Below the pieces are notes generated by a model. The model was not told the origin of the DNA. It ran no database searches and was given only the letters and a program-made list of their open reading frames with translations. Made by a program: the position numbers and the translations under genes. From NCBI RefSeq assembly GCF_010389155.1, contig NC_057768.1:10104501-10168500 (forward strand): DNA of 64,000 nucleotides. Reading direction: 5' to 3'. Below are positions 32,981 to 45,673 of the stretch, one piece after another (positions within the stretch are counted from its first letter, which is position 1; each line of letters begins with the position of its first letter). Source of the DNA: Erigeron canadensis (taxonomy: Eukaryota; Streptophyta; Magnoliopsida; Asterales; Asteraceae).

Positions 32981-34479
32981 TGATGTGCGAAATCTAGCTT
33001 TAAATTTATAAACACGATTTATCGAAAATACTGATTACTACACACTCACAGGCAGTGTACCTGATCGCATGCAGTATAGTTAACAACTGGTAAGCCGAGA
33101 TTGTTTGCAAGGACTTAAACAAGCATTTGTAAAACGTTAAATGATTCAAGTAAAAATGGGGGTTTTGTGGCCGAGTTGCCACGTTGCAAGTAGTTAGTTT
33201 GAAAAGTCAGTAATCCCAAAGGATTAATCGAAAGAGAAGTTTGTTGTTGAAAACAATAATTTAAAAGTCACCCATCTTGATTTCGCTCAACAGAATGTTG
33301 GGATTGCACATTTGATGAAGTTGAAGTTCAATTTAATGATTAAATGACCGAGACTCAAATTAATCGTCAACCCCGTACCCGTCAAGTTAACTACTTATTC
33401 GACTCTCTTGTATAAACTAGTTTCATTATTAAGACAGGTACCCCGAGACGCCTTTTTATAACCTCCCTAGTTAAACAATTGTTTTGGTCATTTCAGATAA
33501 CAATTTTGCCTATCGATTGTACCCAACCGTCAACCCGTTAATTCTTATCAAATACTGATTACCCTCTACCGTACCCGTCATAGAACCAATTGCTTCTAAC
33601 TAAGCAATCAAAATAACTTATACCCAAATCCTAGTTGTCACTAAGCCATGAGCACAAATTATCCGCAATCAATAATCGAATACCAAAGAATTAATAGATT
33701 GAGATTTCGACAAAACGTTAAATCAAATCACTTGAATTACTAAATATTGTGCAATCCCTACATAATGTCTCACTCCATCAAGATGGATGAAAAGGCGATT
33801 AGCCACTCATATTAAATATAAAACAACAAATCAAAACGAAAGAATTCATTGTTACCGAATACAAAGGATTGAAAACGAATAACGAAATGATTCTGAACGA
33901 GTCTTTGATCCTTCAAAATGATGAAAAATAAGATAAACTCTAGAAAAAGCTCTTAAAATCGTCTGGAAAGTGAAAGATAGGTTTTTGGAATGTTTATTGC
34001 AGCTATTTATATACTGACTAAATTCAGCAGATTCAGCGTTAAACTGCGTCGCAGTCCCAAATTGCGTCGCAGTTCCTTCTTTGACTTTTCTATTGACTTT
34101 GACTTTCATTGACTGGCCTTCTGTCGTATATACACAAAATGTGTCGCAGTTTCCCTATACTGCGAAGCAGTTTCAACCTCGACTTAAATTACTGCGACGC
34201 ATACCCATACTGCGACACAGTTTCTTGTTGACTTGCATTGACCACCTTGACCAGCTTTGACTTTCCTCTAATCTTCAATTATGTGCTCCGTAAAACATTC
34301 GTAAGCACTCGTTTTGCTCCAGAAACTTTGTTTTCTTCAAGTATCGCTTACATACCTGTTTTCCACCTGAAACACTAACAAATACCATAAACGCACCAAC
34401 TGTATACGAAAACGACTCGTAAACCTCACTAAACCACCACTTTAAGCTATGGGAAATGGGCATAAAATATGACATATCA
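32981..34479 (-). repeat. 5' LTR of G (complete, 1.5 kb)
   Basis: Plus strand TGATGTGCGAAATC to ATGACATATCA, with TGAT..ATCA inverted ends. About 25-30 differences from the 876-bp left copy. Contains the ACTGCGTCGCAGT series near 34041-34226. Confidence 0.88.
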
Positions 34480-34865
34480 GGATCTATTTGATTGTAATCC
34501 TCATCACTTACTACAGGATCAGTAACCTTTCCTCCAATAAATGCTTCATGAGCATTACAAAAGGCTGAGTAAACACTCATTCTTCCTTCTGCAAAACTCA
34601 TACTCATTGGCATAGAATGAAAAGATTGTACATTGCTCTTGACATTTGAATGTGTATTATCATAAGCAACATATCCAGCAATACCTTCAGCATCAACTAT
34701 TGGTGTAGCTTCTGCACCACTTAGAAATGCATTGTTTCCTGAGCTGGTACTTGCTAAATGAACAGACTTAGCATGATATAAGGATGGATCTTGTGTAAAA
34801 TCTGAGTGAGTATCTTTAATCCTTCTCTTCATGTCTCTGTTCTTCAGCTTGGAGACTACCTTTTC
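34480..34865 (-). pseudogene. E: Gag central piece between G and D
   Basis: The reading VVSKLKNRDMKRRIKDTHSDFTQDPS... to KVTDPVVSDEDYNQIDPD matches C at 58880-59260. Bases 34861-34865 (TTTTC) are the target duplication of D. The open frame at 34275-34910 runs from the LTR of D through E into the LTR of G and is a chimera, not a gene. Confidence 0.88.
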
Positions 34866-35809
34866 TGTAAGTCCACCTAACAAGATGTACACGAGATCAA
34901 GATATAACAAGATATAAGGTTAGACAATAGTAATCACAAGTTATATCAAGTAACCCGACTGGCAAGTAAATCGAAACTAGATATGACTAGTTAGAATTAC
35001 GATCCAGATAATTGGATAAGAGTAATAAGGTATAATTGCTTGAAACTATATAAATTACTAAATATAATCAAGTATTATGGCAATGAGTCGAGATGTACTT
35101 TTCAATGTATTTTATTTATTGCTTATAAACAAAATACAAGAGTTCTTGCGGAACAAAGATAATCACACTTGTGAAAGTATCTAAACAACCCAGAAATACA
35201 AATGATCTATGCGACGAGGAATTACTCGTAAGAATACTTAGAGTAATATCACACGTTGCAATTGCCAAAGTTCCAAGCAATATTTGCAAGTGTGAGAAGT
35301 CTTATATTTATAGGCAAACATGTCCTGATGACATGGCAATATGCCGTACTAAATATGGTTGGATGGATTCGTGGGACAAATCCATAACATGCTTGTTTAA
35401 GGTAAAGTATGTAAGTTTCTTGATGTGACTTGACATACTTTATTCCCAACCTTTTGCTAAAACTTTCCCAATCCCAGGTTGATAGAAATTAACCGGGTAA
35501 AGGTAGTTAAAGCTGCAGAAAGACTTTCCTCGTAATCAGTGAAAAAGTGTTGTAAGTACTTTTTCACTGAGCCTCTTCAGATTCAACTTCAGGTAAGATC
35601 TTCTCTAAGCTCTGCTTCTGAGATGATCTTCTTCCTCAGTCTTCAGTCTTTGACTTCCGTCTGAACGTCTTCAGTGTTGGTTGATTTTGAATCTGAAGTG
35701 AAGCTTCAGTGAGCTATATTCTGAATGACTTCAGAATCCTGAGCAAGCTTTCTTCACTGAGCTTCAACTATTTTGAACAAATTATACTTAGTCGACTTTT
35801 GACCTAACA
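34866..35809 (-). repeat. 3' LTR of D with PPT
   Basis: 944 bp, TGTAAGTCCACC to TGACCTAACA, followed by AATTCCCCCTATTT (complement of the PPT). TATA box at 35303-35312 (minus-strand TATAAATATA). An ORF at 35171-35428 lies wholly inside the LTR and recurs in the other LTR; not a gene. It has about 32 bp near 35690-35725 that the 5' LTR lacks. Confidence 0.95.
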
Positions 35810-36107
35810 AATTCCCCCTATTTGTTCTAAAATAGTTCATGTATTTTAGACTTCTATCTATACAAGTTTGTAAGTCTAAAAATACAGGTTTTTGTTTAAG
35901 TTTGTAAAAATATTTCTAAGGACATCTCATAGATCACGATGCCTTAAGAAAAATTTTCTAGTTTGTTTTCTAACTTAAACTATTTTCTAATAATATGATG
36001 TAACTCGAAACTATATAGAAGATACTGAGATGATTGTTCAGTTACAAGTACAGAAATGAAATGAAATGAAAAATATTTACAAGTACAAATATTTACAAAG
36101 AGATACA

Positions 36108-37052
36108 CTACTTCTTCGCAGGCCTTGAGCCAGAAGGTCCTTCAGTAGCTTTTCTCTTAGGAGAGCTGATCTTTCCAAATAGTCTTTCCTCCATCTCAAC
36201 CTTTGCCTTCATTTTCTGTTGGATCTTCAGCATCCAGGCGCCATTCAGATGAGACTTCGGTTTTCCCTTCAGCGCATTGATCATCTCCTTATGCTCAGAA
36301 TACCCAAACTTATGCACCGATACTTGCTCATACTCTTCTTCAGCTCTACCTTCTCTTTTTACAGTCAGATTAAACAGCTTCAGACCATCTTCCTTCAGAA
36401 TTTGCACGTCCAGGATCTTTGCAGGATGACACCTGTGTTTCATGTAGTAATCATACTGATCCTTCTCATGTTTATCCTTTACCTGAGCAACTTCTTTGGA
36501 AACGGGTATGAATGTAGAGAGGTCAGCATCTCGAGCATTTTTCCTTGAAGTCCTTAGGCCAGTAAGTTTGGGCTTCTGGGGTGGCCTGCAGATTTCTTTT
36601 TCAGCTTTCAGAACACTGGACATTATTTCTTTCTTTTTAATCTCCATCTCTTTCTTTCTATTCTTTATCAAATCTTCAATAGATATCTTGAAAGTGAGAT
36701 GGTCCAGTTTCTGTTCTAAGGGAGAATACTTCATCCCATACTCATATTCTGCCATATCCACCAATGCCTTCTGCACTCTTGCGTCATGCTTGATTTTCTG
36801 ATATCTTTCTTTTGTAAGACCAAGAGCTGCAGCATCCACCAAATCAATGGTACCCATTGCCAAGTGTTGGGCCCTATCTCTTTCTTGAGTCTCTCTCCAC
36901 ATTATGAACTGATTGGAGACTTGTCTCTGAAGGGCTTCCAACTTCTTCTGATCAGCTTCTAAGTCTGGCAATGGATAACCATGCTCATCCACATTCTCAC
37001 CAACCACAAAGCCAGAGTCCTTGGCCCCCTTTTTCTTTGGCTCCTCAACCAT
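36108..37052 (-). pseudogene. D aORF, C-terminal part with basic tail
   Basis: 314 residues, starting within the aORF (MVEEPKKKGAKDSGF). Contains long charged helices (LEADQKKLEALQRQVSNQF, IKNRKKEMEIKKKEIMSS), a KHEKDQYDYYMKHRCHPAKILDVQILKEDG region and ends SPKRKATEGPSGSRPAKK, a nuclear-localisation-like tail. No membrane segment. Followed by 300 bp of 3' untranslated DNA to the PPT. The frame continues upstream past a stop at about 37116 into the piece MSKGISDSISQQDWEPLQGM (37116-37313). Confidence 0.7.
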
Positions 37053-37115
37053 CTTAGCTTTGCCTTTATCTTTTCTTGCTTGTTCAGATAGTTGGGGTTC
37101 AGATTGTTTCCTTGG

Positions 37116-38390
37116 TCATTCCCCCTCAGATCCAGATGGCCTCTTGGTTGCTTCGATTAATTCTTGAGAGCTGGCCAGCAGACCAATTGGCACATCACTT
37201 CCCCCTTTGGGAATTTCCACAGGCATCCTTGCATATAATTCAATTACCTTCTGCATGCCCTGCAGAGGTTCCCAATCCTGCTGGGAAATACTATCAGAAA
37301 TTCCCTTCGACATAGTTGCAAACTGAGCTCTTAATCTGAATGTAGAGTTCAGATTTAGCTTTTCATGCTCCAGGACTTCGTTCAGTAACCCCTTTTCTTC
37401 ATCAGATAACGCACCAGAGGGAGGAGGAGTAACAACTTCAGGAGTTTTCTTGAGCAGGGCCAGGATTTCATCCAGTTGCTTTGACTGGTTCTGAACTTAT
37501 TTATCAAGAGTTGACACAGAGTTTTTCATTTCAGTTACAGCTTTGTCAACCTTGTCATTTGTTGCTTTAGAGACTTCAGAAACCAGCACCCTGACCCTCT
37601 CTTCAACTTTGTCAGCCACCGACACTGAAATCTGAGAAATGAGATCTTCAGAAAAATAGATTTCAGTGTCGCAGAAACTTTTTCACCAACTAAGGCACCA
37701 AGAGACTCTGCATCAACATCCGGCTTCTTAACCAACTCAACGACTTCCTTTTCAAGTGCCAAGAAAGACTTTTGTATCATTAATAACCAGGATTGCAGAT
37801 TCGCAACTACTGAACTCTGCACATCCCTCTTGGTCAACTTGAAGGCTTCACCAATCGCCCTACTTAAACCATTGCAAGATGACACCAATTCATGCAACTT
37901 CCCAACCACCAAGCTCTCATTCACTGCAATTCTTGTAAATTCAGTACCCATAACACCTTGGGCATCCTTCAGATCGGATAGAGACTTGGTGTTGGCAGCC
38001 AGAGATTTTGATAAGCCCTCAACCTGAATGAGAAGGTTTTGGACTGCAGTTTGCGATTTCTTTAGCTGAGCTTCCATGCTTAGTGGTGCAGCAGTCAAAG
38101 TGGAAGCTGAAGCAACAAAAGGAGTAGTCCTGATGCTCGCCAGAGATTTCTCTAGGATTCTTTCTGAAGGACCATCAGACTCGGTCTCAGAATCCAGCTC
38201 TTTCTCTTGCTCTCCTGGCAGATCATACATCCTCCTTGGTGGAACCTCATGGATTTGTGGGTGAAGGAATTGAAGAGGTGGTTGAAAGACAGCAGAAGTG
38301 ACATAGGCCGGAGTTGTGCCTTGTGGAAATAGAGGGTGTTGATGAGAAATTGGTGGTGGTTGATAAGGTGGATCGAGATCAATGAGATTG

Positions 38391-38423
<33 letters not shown>

Positions 38424-38494
38424 GAAAGAGGTGGTGAATTTGGTTCTTCAAAATGAGTGAGGGTTGGCTCAGAATCTGAAAGATTCTCCCTCAA
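37116..38494 (-). pseudogene. D aORF, middle part with poly-Gln and coiled coil
   Basis: The main piece 37535-38494 (319 residues) has Pro/Gln-rich low complexity with ten consecutive Gln encoded by a (CAA)n run (plus-strand TTG repeat, 38391-38422), then a long amphipathic region (LKKSQTAVQNLLIQVEGLSKSL, FLALEKEVVELVKKPD) that looks like a coiled coil. Its last 40 residues read in a shifted frame after about 37660. The short piece 37116-37313 follows. Probably a structural or oligomerising part; no catalytic motif. Confidence 0.65.
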
Positions 38495-38586
38495 TAACTC
38501 TTCATCAAAAACAAAGTCTTCGAGGTTTCCCTCAGGTAGCTCATCTTCATCCCAGACATTTACATTCTAGTCAGATATGCTCTGGT

Positions 38587-39516
38587 CTAGATTCCAGAAT
38601 CCAAACCAACACCCAGTTCAGCAGCTGCTTCAGCAGGTGCATCGTTACTGGTCAGAGATGGGACTGATTCATACGATACCAGTTGTGCCTCAGTAACTCT
38701 TGTGCTGGATCCAAGAGTCTCATCATCGGCCGTAGACTTATAAACCTCCATTCCTCTGGGTATCACCTGAGAAACATCAAAAGTTTGTGCAAGCAAAGAG
38801 TGTAAGATTTATGAAGTTACAGGGAGTGCATGTGCAGACACAACTTCTAATGTGTGTTGGGCTGACACACCAATATCTTCACCATCTCCTCCTAAAGAAG
38901 TTTTGGAGATGGCTGCTTGTAGGTTTCCCATTTGACCTTTTTCTGAAACCTGTTTTGAGGTTTCAGAAGGCTGAGCTTGGGTACTAATATCCTTGGGTTG
39001 TAAGGATGGCCTAAAAGGACGCAGTGTTAATAAACCCTTTGGAAATCCTGAGGAGTCTTTTGAGAGATCCTCAGGTTGGTCAGTGGAAGATGAAGGTGGC
39101 AGGGTAGAACTTGTTTTGGGTTTAAACAAGTGTAGCGTATTGCCACTAGATCGACTGGTGGGTCTCACATTCTTTTGTGACCTGCTCAGTGATCTTTCTG
39201 AGCCAGCCGGTCGTGCTGTGTCAGTTTTAATGTTGTTACTAAGTACCTGAAGCATAGCAGGAGACAATTCAGGTTCGTCCTCAGACTCGGTCATCTTGGA
39301 GAGGTCCTTGCAAAATTCGGTCTGAGAGCTCTCCTGAAGAACGTCAATGTATCCTTCTCCAAGAATCGCCAAAAAACAAATACTTAAAAATCTGGGGAAG
39401 GCAATATGGATGCTCCTCTTCCCCTTCAACTTAGTCAACAGCTGAGCAAACAGCATCTCAGCAGAGTCTACCTTCATCCCGTGCCACAAATAGTAGCCCA
39501 TCTCGACTTGAATCAA
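38587..39516 (-). pseudogene. D aORF, Ser/Thr-rich linker
   Basis: Two pieces (38809-39516 and 38587-38796). The first begins MIQVEMGYYLWHGMKVDSAEMLFAQLL, continuing the N-terminal domain, then becomes Ser/Pro-rich (SLSRSQKNVRPTSRSSGN, STLPPSSSTDQPED). Stop at about 38806 and small frameshifts separate it from the neighbours. Disordered linker by appearance. Confidence 0.65.
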
Positions 39517-39564
39517 AGAGATTTGATCCAGTCCTCCACTATTCCCTCCGAGACACTCTACAAT

Positions 39565-40120
39565 CTATGTCCAAAAGTATCTCCAACACCCCTTGAAACC
39601 AGCAATGAAGATGTGGCCCGACGTCTTCAAATTGCCATCATCATCAACGATCTGGTTATGGCCAGTAACTAGCAAAACTTCCCTGAAGTTCACCCCTTTT
39701 TGTCTTTTCGTGTACGGGGTGTTGGGAGGCAAATAGTTCAGCCTGAGCGCCTCCCTGAAACCGTCAAGCGTCAATACGCACTTCACCGTACCCTCCTTCA
39801 GCGTGAAGGCTATTGACTTCTCATCTTTGGCAACTTCGGCCGTATACCAAAATTCCAGCAAGTATCGATGGTATAAACGCTCTGGGTCAGCAGTAAGAGC
39901 GTATGAAATGGGACAGCGTTGAAGAAACGCATTTAATCTGCCCATAAGCCCTTCAGATTTGGCATTCAGGGCTGCTTTAAAATTGTTCATATTGAAACGA
40001 ATGGTTTTAGACTCAAAAGTCTTTTGGCCATTGAGAGTTGGGCTTAACAGCAGATTTGGGTGGAGAATATTCAAAAGCGATGAGTGTTTTGGGTTCTTTA
40101 ACGGATGATGAGGAAGCCAT
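39565..40120 (-). pseudogene. D aORF, N-terminal domain and true start
   Basis: The best start is ATG at 40120 in the context AAAATGGCTTCC, a near-ideal plant initiation context, giving MASSSSVKEPKTLIAFEYS; a frameshift near 40020 then leads into the frame that reads FNMNNFKAALNAKSEGLMG. The domain holds LQRCPISYALTADPERLYHRYLLEFWYTAEVA and ..FREALRLNYLPPN.., matching the aORF domain of F and C in motif order. Ends at a stop near 39565 before continuing as the Ser-rich linker. Function unknown; commonly labelled env-like, but no envelope feature is seen. Confidence 0.72.
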
Positions 40121-40836
40121 TTTAAAAGGAGATAGAATGAAATAAAAGAAAGGAGATGAAAATGTGTTAAGAAACTTTAGGGTTTGAAGTTATGAAAGAA
40201 GATGAAATGAATGTTGAATATTTGAGAGAATGAGAGAGAGATATGATTGGGAGTAAATGAAAAATGAAGTAAATGAAGGAATGATCTTGGAAAAAGATAT
40301 ATATATTTTTAAAGAAATTCAAAGGATTTTCCGTTGAAAATAAATAAAAAGATTTTGGAATTCAAACCCAATAAAATATAATGATATTTTATTGATGGTA
40401 ATTTTGATCGGGTTTGAAGTCCGAAATAATTTTCGGCGACACGTCCGCATTAAATGCAACAACGGCCATGACCCCACTTTTTCAAGAAAAATTCAACCAT
40501 TTTAAATGCAAAGGCAATTATCATTTTCCTTTACGGCGCAAATAGTATGACACGTCATCAAAAAGGTATCCTGGAATAGTAAAAATCACGTGTCCACTTG
40601 CCAACTAGGTATCCATTGTGTAATAAAAGGTTTTGATGGACTTCAGATTGAATAATTTAAAGTTCTGAGAGAGATTAAGGAAGTGCAATCTGAACCTTCA
40701 CATATTATAGAAATTCTGAAGTCCCTCAGTTCCTGAGACATTTCAAACAGAGTGTTTTCTGAGGCAAAAATTCCCCCTCAAAAAAAAAAATTTCTTTTTC
40801 TTGTAAAAACATTTTTTGTCTATTCCCCCTGAAATG
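40121..40836 (-). promoter_or_regulatory. Promoter-like spacer between pol and aORF of D
   Basis: On the minus strand, AAAAATATATATATC (TATA at 40297-40306) is followed by a 150-nt CT/A-rich stretch with TCTCTCTCTCATTCTCTC, AAACCCTAAAG and no upstream ATG obvious to me, ending in AAAATGGCTTCC. This is how an ordinary plant promoter and 5' UTR look. Further upstream (40640-40760) CTTCAGA/CTGAAG words repeat, as they do in the D LTR U3 (35570-35760). Internal transcription of the aORF is an inference. Confidence 0.5.
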
Positions 40837-43800
40837 CTACACAGGATTTAGCATTCCAAACTCACTGATGAGATGTTTAAAAGTTTTGACATCTAAAGGT
40901 TTTGTAAACACATCAGCCAGTTGTTTATCAGTGGGAATGAAATGAATTTCAATGTCACCTTTTAAAATATGATCACGAATGAAATGGTACCTGAGATCAA
41001 TATGCTTGGTTTTAGAGTGCATGACAGGATTGTGAGATATTGCAATGGCACTTGTGTTATCACAAAATATTGGCGTTCTTGTGTACTTAACACCATAATC
41101 AGTTAGTTGATTTTTCATCCATAAAATCTGAGCACAACAACTTGCAGCAGAAATGTACTCAGCCTCAGCAGTTGATAATGATACTGCAGTCTGCTTCTTA
41201 CTTGTCCAACTAACTAATTTGCCACCAAGAAACTGACATCCACCTGTGGTACTTTTCCTATCTATCTTACAATCTGCATGATCAGAATCTGAATAGCCCA
41301 TGAGATCTAGACTTGAGCCTTTGGGATACCAAAGACCTAGTCTGGGGACACCTTTCAGGTATCGAAAAATTCTTTTTACTGCATTCTGGTGTGCTTCTCT
41401 GGGATCAGATTGAAATCGTGCACAAAGACATGTTGGAAACATTATGTCTGGTCTACTTGCAGTTAAGTACATTAGTGATCCCACCATACCACGATACTTT
41501 GTGGGGTCGACAGGTTTTCCATTAGGATCTGAGTCCAAAGTTAATGGTGCAGAAATTGGAGTATCTTTAGATGAGACTGAATCAAATTGATATTTCTTTA
41601 ATAAATCTTTGACATATTTTTCTTGATTAATAAAAATACCATCACTGGTTTGTTTTACTTGAAGACCTAGAAAATATGTGAATTCACCCATCATACTCAT
41701 TTCATACTCAGAAGACATAATTTTTGAAAACTTGTCACACAATTTTTCATTTGTAGACCCAAACACAATATCATCAACATATACTTGTACAAGTAAGATA
41801 TCACTTTTCTCATGCAAGATGAATAAAGTGTTATCTATAGCACCTCTACGAAAACCATTATCTAAAAGATGTCGAGTTAGAGTATCATACCAGGCTCTAG
41901 GTGCTTGTCTCAGACCATACAATGCTTTGTTTAATCGATACACCCAGTGAGGTTTTTCTTTGCTTTCAAACCCTGGAGGTTGATACACATACACAACTTC
42001 TTCTAGCTCTCCATTCAGGAATGCACTTTTGACATCCATTTGGTAGACCTTGAACTCATGATGAGCTGCAAATGCTAAGAATATTCTGATAGCTTCTAGT
42101 CTTGCCACTGGTGCAAAAGTCTCATCAAAATCAATTCCTTCTTCTTGTACATGACCCTTTGCAACAAGTCTGGCCTTGTTTCTGATTTCATGGCCATCTT
42201 CATCTACCTTGTTTCGAAAGACCCATCTTGTCCCAATAGGTTTTTTCTTCAGATTGGGGGGACATGGAACAAGCTCCCAAACATTGTTCCTTTCAAATTG
42301 GTTGAGCTCTTCTTGCATGGCTTCAACCCAACTTGGATCTTTTAAAGCCTCGTCAATCTTCTTCGGTTCTATCAGTGACAAGAAGCTGACGTATAAGCAT
42401 TGATCGCTTGTGGCTCTTATGGTCTGAACCCCTCTACTTGGATTGCCAATCACTTGATCAATTGGATGTGAGCGAGTACATTTAGAGTAATGACCAGGAT
42501 GAACAATGATATCAGTGCAAGAACTCCTCTGTCCTACTTCAGAAGATGGATCAGAATAAACTATTTCAGTTTCATCATCTTCATCATCTTGTAGATCACG
42601 ATTTGCATCATGAAATTCTTCGTTCTGAGGTATTTCAGGGGAAACTGATATCTGAGGAGTAACACGCACGTCTGATCCAATACTCAATTCAGTAGGTAGT
42701 TTGAATGTGACTGAAGGATAGAAAGGAATGCTACTTTGCTGATTTGAAGTTGGTTCTGAGCTAGATTGAACAGAAACATGTTCAGGTGACTGATCTGATT
42801 TGTCATTTTGATCAGAATCACCGAAACTGAGAGGACTTTCTGAAGGTGGTTTAGAGACTGGTTTATCAAAGATTGCAGAATTTGATTCATCAAAGGTAAC
42901 ATGAACTGACTCATCAACCTTTTCAAGTCTTTTGTTATAGACTCTAAAGGCCTTGCGAATTGTTGAATAACCTAGGAAGTACCCTTCATCAGCTTTGGCG
43001 TCAAATTTGCCCAATTTGCTGGAATCATTCAGAATGTATACTGGACATCCAAAAACATGAAAATGTCCAATATTAGGCTTTCTATTTCTGAGTACTTCAT
43101 AGGCAGTCTTCTTATGTCTTTTGACATAAATGGAACGATTCTGAGTGTAGCAAGCAGTTGCAACAGCTTCAGCCCAAAAACATTTTGGAAGACCTGACTC
43201 ATTCAACATACTTCTGGCAGCTTCAATCAGTGTTCGATTCTTTCTTTCTACAACACCATTTTGCTCTAGAGTATGTACTGAGGAGAAGTTCTGAGATATG
43301 CCAGTGTCAGTGCAGAAGGTTTCCAGAGTGGAATTTCTGAATTCAGTGCCATTGTCACTTCTGAGCTGACGTACTTTTCGCTTGTGCTTAAGTTCAATTT
43401 GTTTGATGAGGGCAATAATTTCAGCAGCAGCTTCACTTTTATTTCTGAGGAAGATTACCCAACAATATCTTGAATATTCATCAACTACAACCAGAGTGTA
43501 CTTCTTCCCGGCTCTTGTCTGAACATTCACAGGACCAAAGAGATCCATGTGTAACATATGAAATGGTTCAGTGATGGTGAAATTTTGCTTCGTTTTGAAA
43601 GATGCTCTTTTCTTCTTTCCCATTTCACACCCTGGACATGGCTTGTCTTTATTGAAAGACATGGCTGGTATCCCATCAGCAAGTTGTTTTCTTGACAATT
43701 TATTTATATTTTTGAAATTGAGATGGGATAACCTTTTGTGCCACAACCAATTGGTGTCCTCATCAGCCTTTGTATAGAAACATTGTTCAGAAGTAGCACT

Positions 43801-45249
43801 GTTCATGTCTACTACATAAATGTTTCCTTTTCTGGGAGCAATCATCACTACCTTCCAATCTCTGTTGAATATGGTACCTTGTGAAATATCAAATAAAACC
43901 TTAAAGCCATCATCACAAAGTTGGCTGACACTGATTAGGTTATATTTCAAACCATTCACATATGCAACTTTTGTGAATTTGACCTGACCGTTATTCACAA
44001 TACCATATCCTTCAGTTTGTCCATGATCATCATTACCAAAAGTTATTGAGGGCCCCTCTCGCACCCTATATTCCTCCAGCAGGGATTTGTGACCAGTCAT
44101 GGTTCTGCCAGCAGCACTGTCAAGAAACCAAGTATTCTTTTTGCGGTCAAGAAACCAAGTATTCTTTCCCTGAACAGTCTCAGATTTCTTTGGTATGAGG
44201 GGAACAGATGGATCAAAAGGAATTTCAGTCATAATTTCTGATGACACAAAAACAGTTGGTTTAATGACCTCAGAAACCTTTTTCTTCTCAGATTTTTTCT
44301 TTTCTTGTTTAATTTTCTTTGAAAAAGGTTTTGGGTTTTGTTTGGGATTTTGGGGAGTGCTTTCAACATTTTTTAATCGTGCATTACAGCTTTGCACTTG
44401 CCTAGCCAAATTTTGAAATTGACTTTCAATCCTTAACAAAATAGATTCTTGATCAGACACCTGAGCTCTACCAGAATCTGAGGTAGAAGGCTCAGCAGGG
44501 ATGACATTCTTCTTCTTTTTCTGATTTTTGGAAACCTGATTTGAAGATTGAGGGGAAGGCTTTTTGGATTTAGCCTTCTTTTCTGAAGCAGTGATCTGAC
44601 TTGCTTCAGATTTGCCCTCAGGTTGTTCCTGGGCTTGATCAGTTATCAGTTTTGATTTTCCAAGATCTTTAAAAACAATTTCTGGTCTCATTTCTTTTGG
44701 AAGAGCATCAAGATCAGTTATTACAGAAGCAAGATGAAGATCACCAGTGCCATAGGCGATTCTTTGGTTTTCAAAAGTTTTCTTTATGGCAGCTTCTTGA
44801 AAAGGTGATTTCATCCAAGATTTTATTATTTTTTGTTCTTTTTCCAAAATGATTTTTAGTTCTTCCTTTTCCAATTCTAATTTTGAAACCATTGATTGAT
44901 AGCTTTTCAAGGTCAACTGAACATCTTTCGGTTCTTTCAATCTGGCCTGACTGGCGTTCAGTTCAAAAGAAATTATTTCAAAATTTTTAATACTTTCTGA
45001 ACGCACAGTCTCAACATATGATATGTCGGCCTCAATTCGAACTAAAAGATCCATTTTTAATCCTTCATCATTCTCAAAACCAAATTCACTAACCTTTTTC
45101 ATGATAATATCCACCCAACGACCAGATTCCACATCAGACTTAACAACATGACTTTGATCTTCACGAGCCATGAAACACATATCCCTTACTTCTTCTTCAT
45201 CATCAGATGACTCGTCAGAATCCTCCCATTTTTCAGTGTCAGCTACCAT
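40837..45249 (-). CDS. D Pol polyprotein: protease, integrase, RT, RNase H
   Basis: 1470 residues, uninterrupted. Gag-side coiled/basic region up to about 350; protease core [12 protein letters not shown] with Asp at about 377, where the usual D-S-G reads D-S-A and a 30-bp tandem duplication repeats KNTWFLD just before it; Gag-pre-integrase [17 protein letters not shown] zinc region; integrase with HMDLFGPV (Asp about 569), RSDNGTEF and [11 protein letters not shown], so D,D,E intact; RT with YVDD at 1157-1160; RNase H with YSDSDHADC and STAEAEY, ending FGMLNPV. In the same frame as the CCHC piece upstream, separated by one TAA. The protease change may make it inactive; the rest looks functional. 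Confidence 0.93.
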   Translation of the reverse strand: MVADTEKWEDSDESSDDEEEVRDMCFMAREDQSHVVKSDVESGRWVDIIMKKVSEFGFENDEGLKMDLLVRIEADISYVETVRSESIKNFEIISFELNASQARLKEPKDVQLTLKSYQSMVSKLELEKEELKIILEKEQKIIKSWMKSPFQEAAIKKTFENQRIAYGTGDLHLASVITDLDALPKEMRPEIVFKDLGKSKLITDQAQEQPEGKSEASQITASEKKAKSKKPSPQSSNQVSKNQKKKKNVIPAEPSTSDSGRAQVSDQESILLRIESQFQNLARQVQSCNARLKNVESTPQNPKQNPKPFSKKIKQEKKKSEKKKVSEVIKPTVFVSSEIMTEIPFDPSVPLIPKKSETVQGKNTWFLDRKKNTWFLDSAAGRTMTGHKSLLEEYRVREGPSITFGNDDHGQTEGYGIVNNGQVKFTKVAYVNGLKYNLISVSQLCDDGFKVLFDISQGTIFNRDWKVVMIAPRKGNIYVVDMNSATSEQCFYTKADEDTNWLWHKRLSHLNFKNINKLSRKQLADGIPAMSFNKDKPCPGCEMGKKKRASFKTKQNFTITEPFHMLHMDLFGPVNVQTRAGKKYTLVVVDEYSRYCWVIFLRNKSEAAAEIIALIKQIELKHKRKVRQLRSDNGTEFRNSTLETFCTDTGISQNFSSVHTLEQNGVVERKNRTLIEAARSMLNESGLPKCFWAEAVATACYTQNRSIYVKRHKKTAYEVLRNRKPNIGHFHVFGCPVYILNDSSKLGKFDAKADEGYFLGYSTIRKAFRVYNKRLEKVDESVHVTFDESNSAIFDKPVSKPPSESPLSFGDSDQNDKSDQSPEHVSVQSSSEPTSNQQSSIPFYPSVTFKLPTELSIGSDVRVTPQISVSPEIPQNEEFHDANRDLQDDEDDETEIVYSDPSSEVGQRSSCTDIIVHPGHYSKCTRSHPIDQVIGNPSRGVQTIRATSDQCLYVSFLSLIEPKKIDEALKDPSWVEAMQEELNQFERNNVWELVPCPPNLKKKPIGTRWVFRNKVDEDGHEIRNKARLVAKGHVQEEGIDFDETFAPVARLEAIRIFLAFAAHHEFKVYQMDVKSAFLNGELEEVVYVYQPPGFESKEKPHWVYRLNKALYGLRQAPRAWYDTLTRHLLDNGFRRGAIDNTLFILHEKSDILLVQVYVDDIVFGSTNEKLCDKFSKIMSSEYEMSMMGEFTYFLGLQVKQTSDGIFINQEKYVKDLLKKYQFDSVSSKDTPISAPLTLDSDPNGKPVDPTKYRGMVGSLMYLTASRPDIMFPTCLCARFQSDPREAHQNAVKRIFRYLKGVPRLGLWYPKGSSLDLMGYSDSDHADCKIDRKSTTGGCQFLGGKLVSWTSKKQTAVSLSTAEAEYISAASCCAQILWMKNQLTDYGVKYTRTPIFCDNTSAIAISHNPVMHSKTKHIDLRYHFIRDHILKGDIEIHFIPTDKQLADVFTKPLDVKTFKHLISEFGMLNPV

Positions 45250-45273
45250 GCAGCTATTCTTGTTGGATTCTTC

Positions 45274-45624
45274 TTATGCCATTATTGCCATGTGGGCTTT
45301 CAACTTCTTGTACTTAGCTTTGTACCCATCATCTGGCTTCTGAAAGATAGAGTGGTTAGGGGCAGTGTGTGATGAGGAAGGTTGTGATGATCTGCATTCC
45401 CTTATAAAATGTCCTTTCTTTCCACATTTAAAACATTCAAGATTGGACTTATCAACAGTGTTGTTTGAAGAAAATTGTTTGCCATTTCTTTTGGTTTTAA
45501 ATTTAAAGCGATTAAAGGTTTTGGCAATCATAGCAATCAGATCATCATCATCATCCTCATCACATTCATGTGATGCATAATCAGAAATACCAACTTTCAT
45601 TAGTTCAGCTACTATCTTCTTCAC
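45274..45624 (-). pseudogene. D Gag nucleocapsid part (CCHC)
   Basis: 116 residues in the Pol frame: acidic ECDEDDDDD run, basic FKFKTKRNG, then the zinc knuckle CFKCGKKGHFIREC (about 45400-45441). Ends at an in-frame TAA (MAIMA*) 25 bp before the Pol ORF start. One nonsense change would account for the separation from Pol; one frameshift near 45700 separates it from the capsid part. Confidence 0.88.
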
Positions 45625-45673
45625 AGAGTCAGACTGATCACTCTCAGAAGATAGTAGGGCAATATCTTGAGGT

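Larger units (their letters stand above)
25660..34479 (-). mobile_element. Non-autonomous gypsy element G (Athila/Tat-like), left edge deleted
   Basis: The complete 5' LTR at the right (32981-34479), a GGCGCC-type PBS, one Gag/ORF1-like ORF adjacent to the PBS, and a truncated 3' LTR at the left (25660-26535). No RT or integrase is present. About 620 bp of the left LTR and about 77 bp of adjacent E gag are missing together, so one deletion removed that boundary and its target duplication. It sits in E gag and contains the solo LTR S. LTR divergence is about 3 percent by eye, older than D or F. Confidence 0.82.

Noticed and set aside
34275..34910. 211-residue open frame on the minus strand
   Set aside because: Runs from the LTR of D through a piece of E gag into the LTR of G; a chimera created by nested insertions.
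35171..35428. ORF of 85 residues, present twice (also 46760-47017)
   Set aside because: Both copies are inside the LTRs of D and identical because the LTRs are; it is not evidence of a conserved gene.
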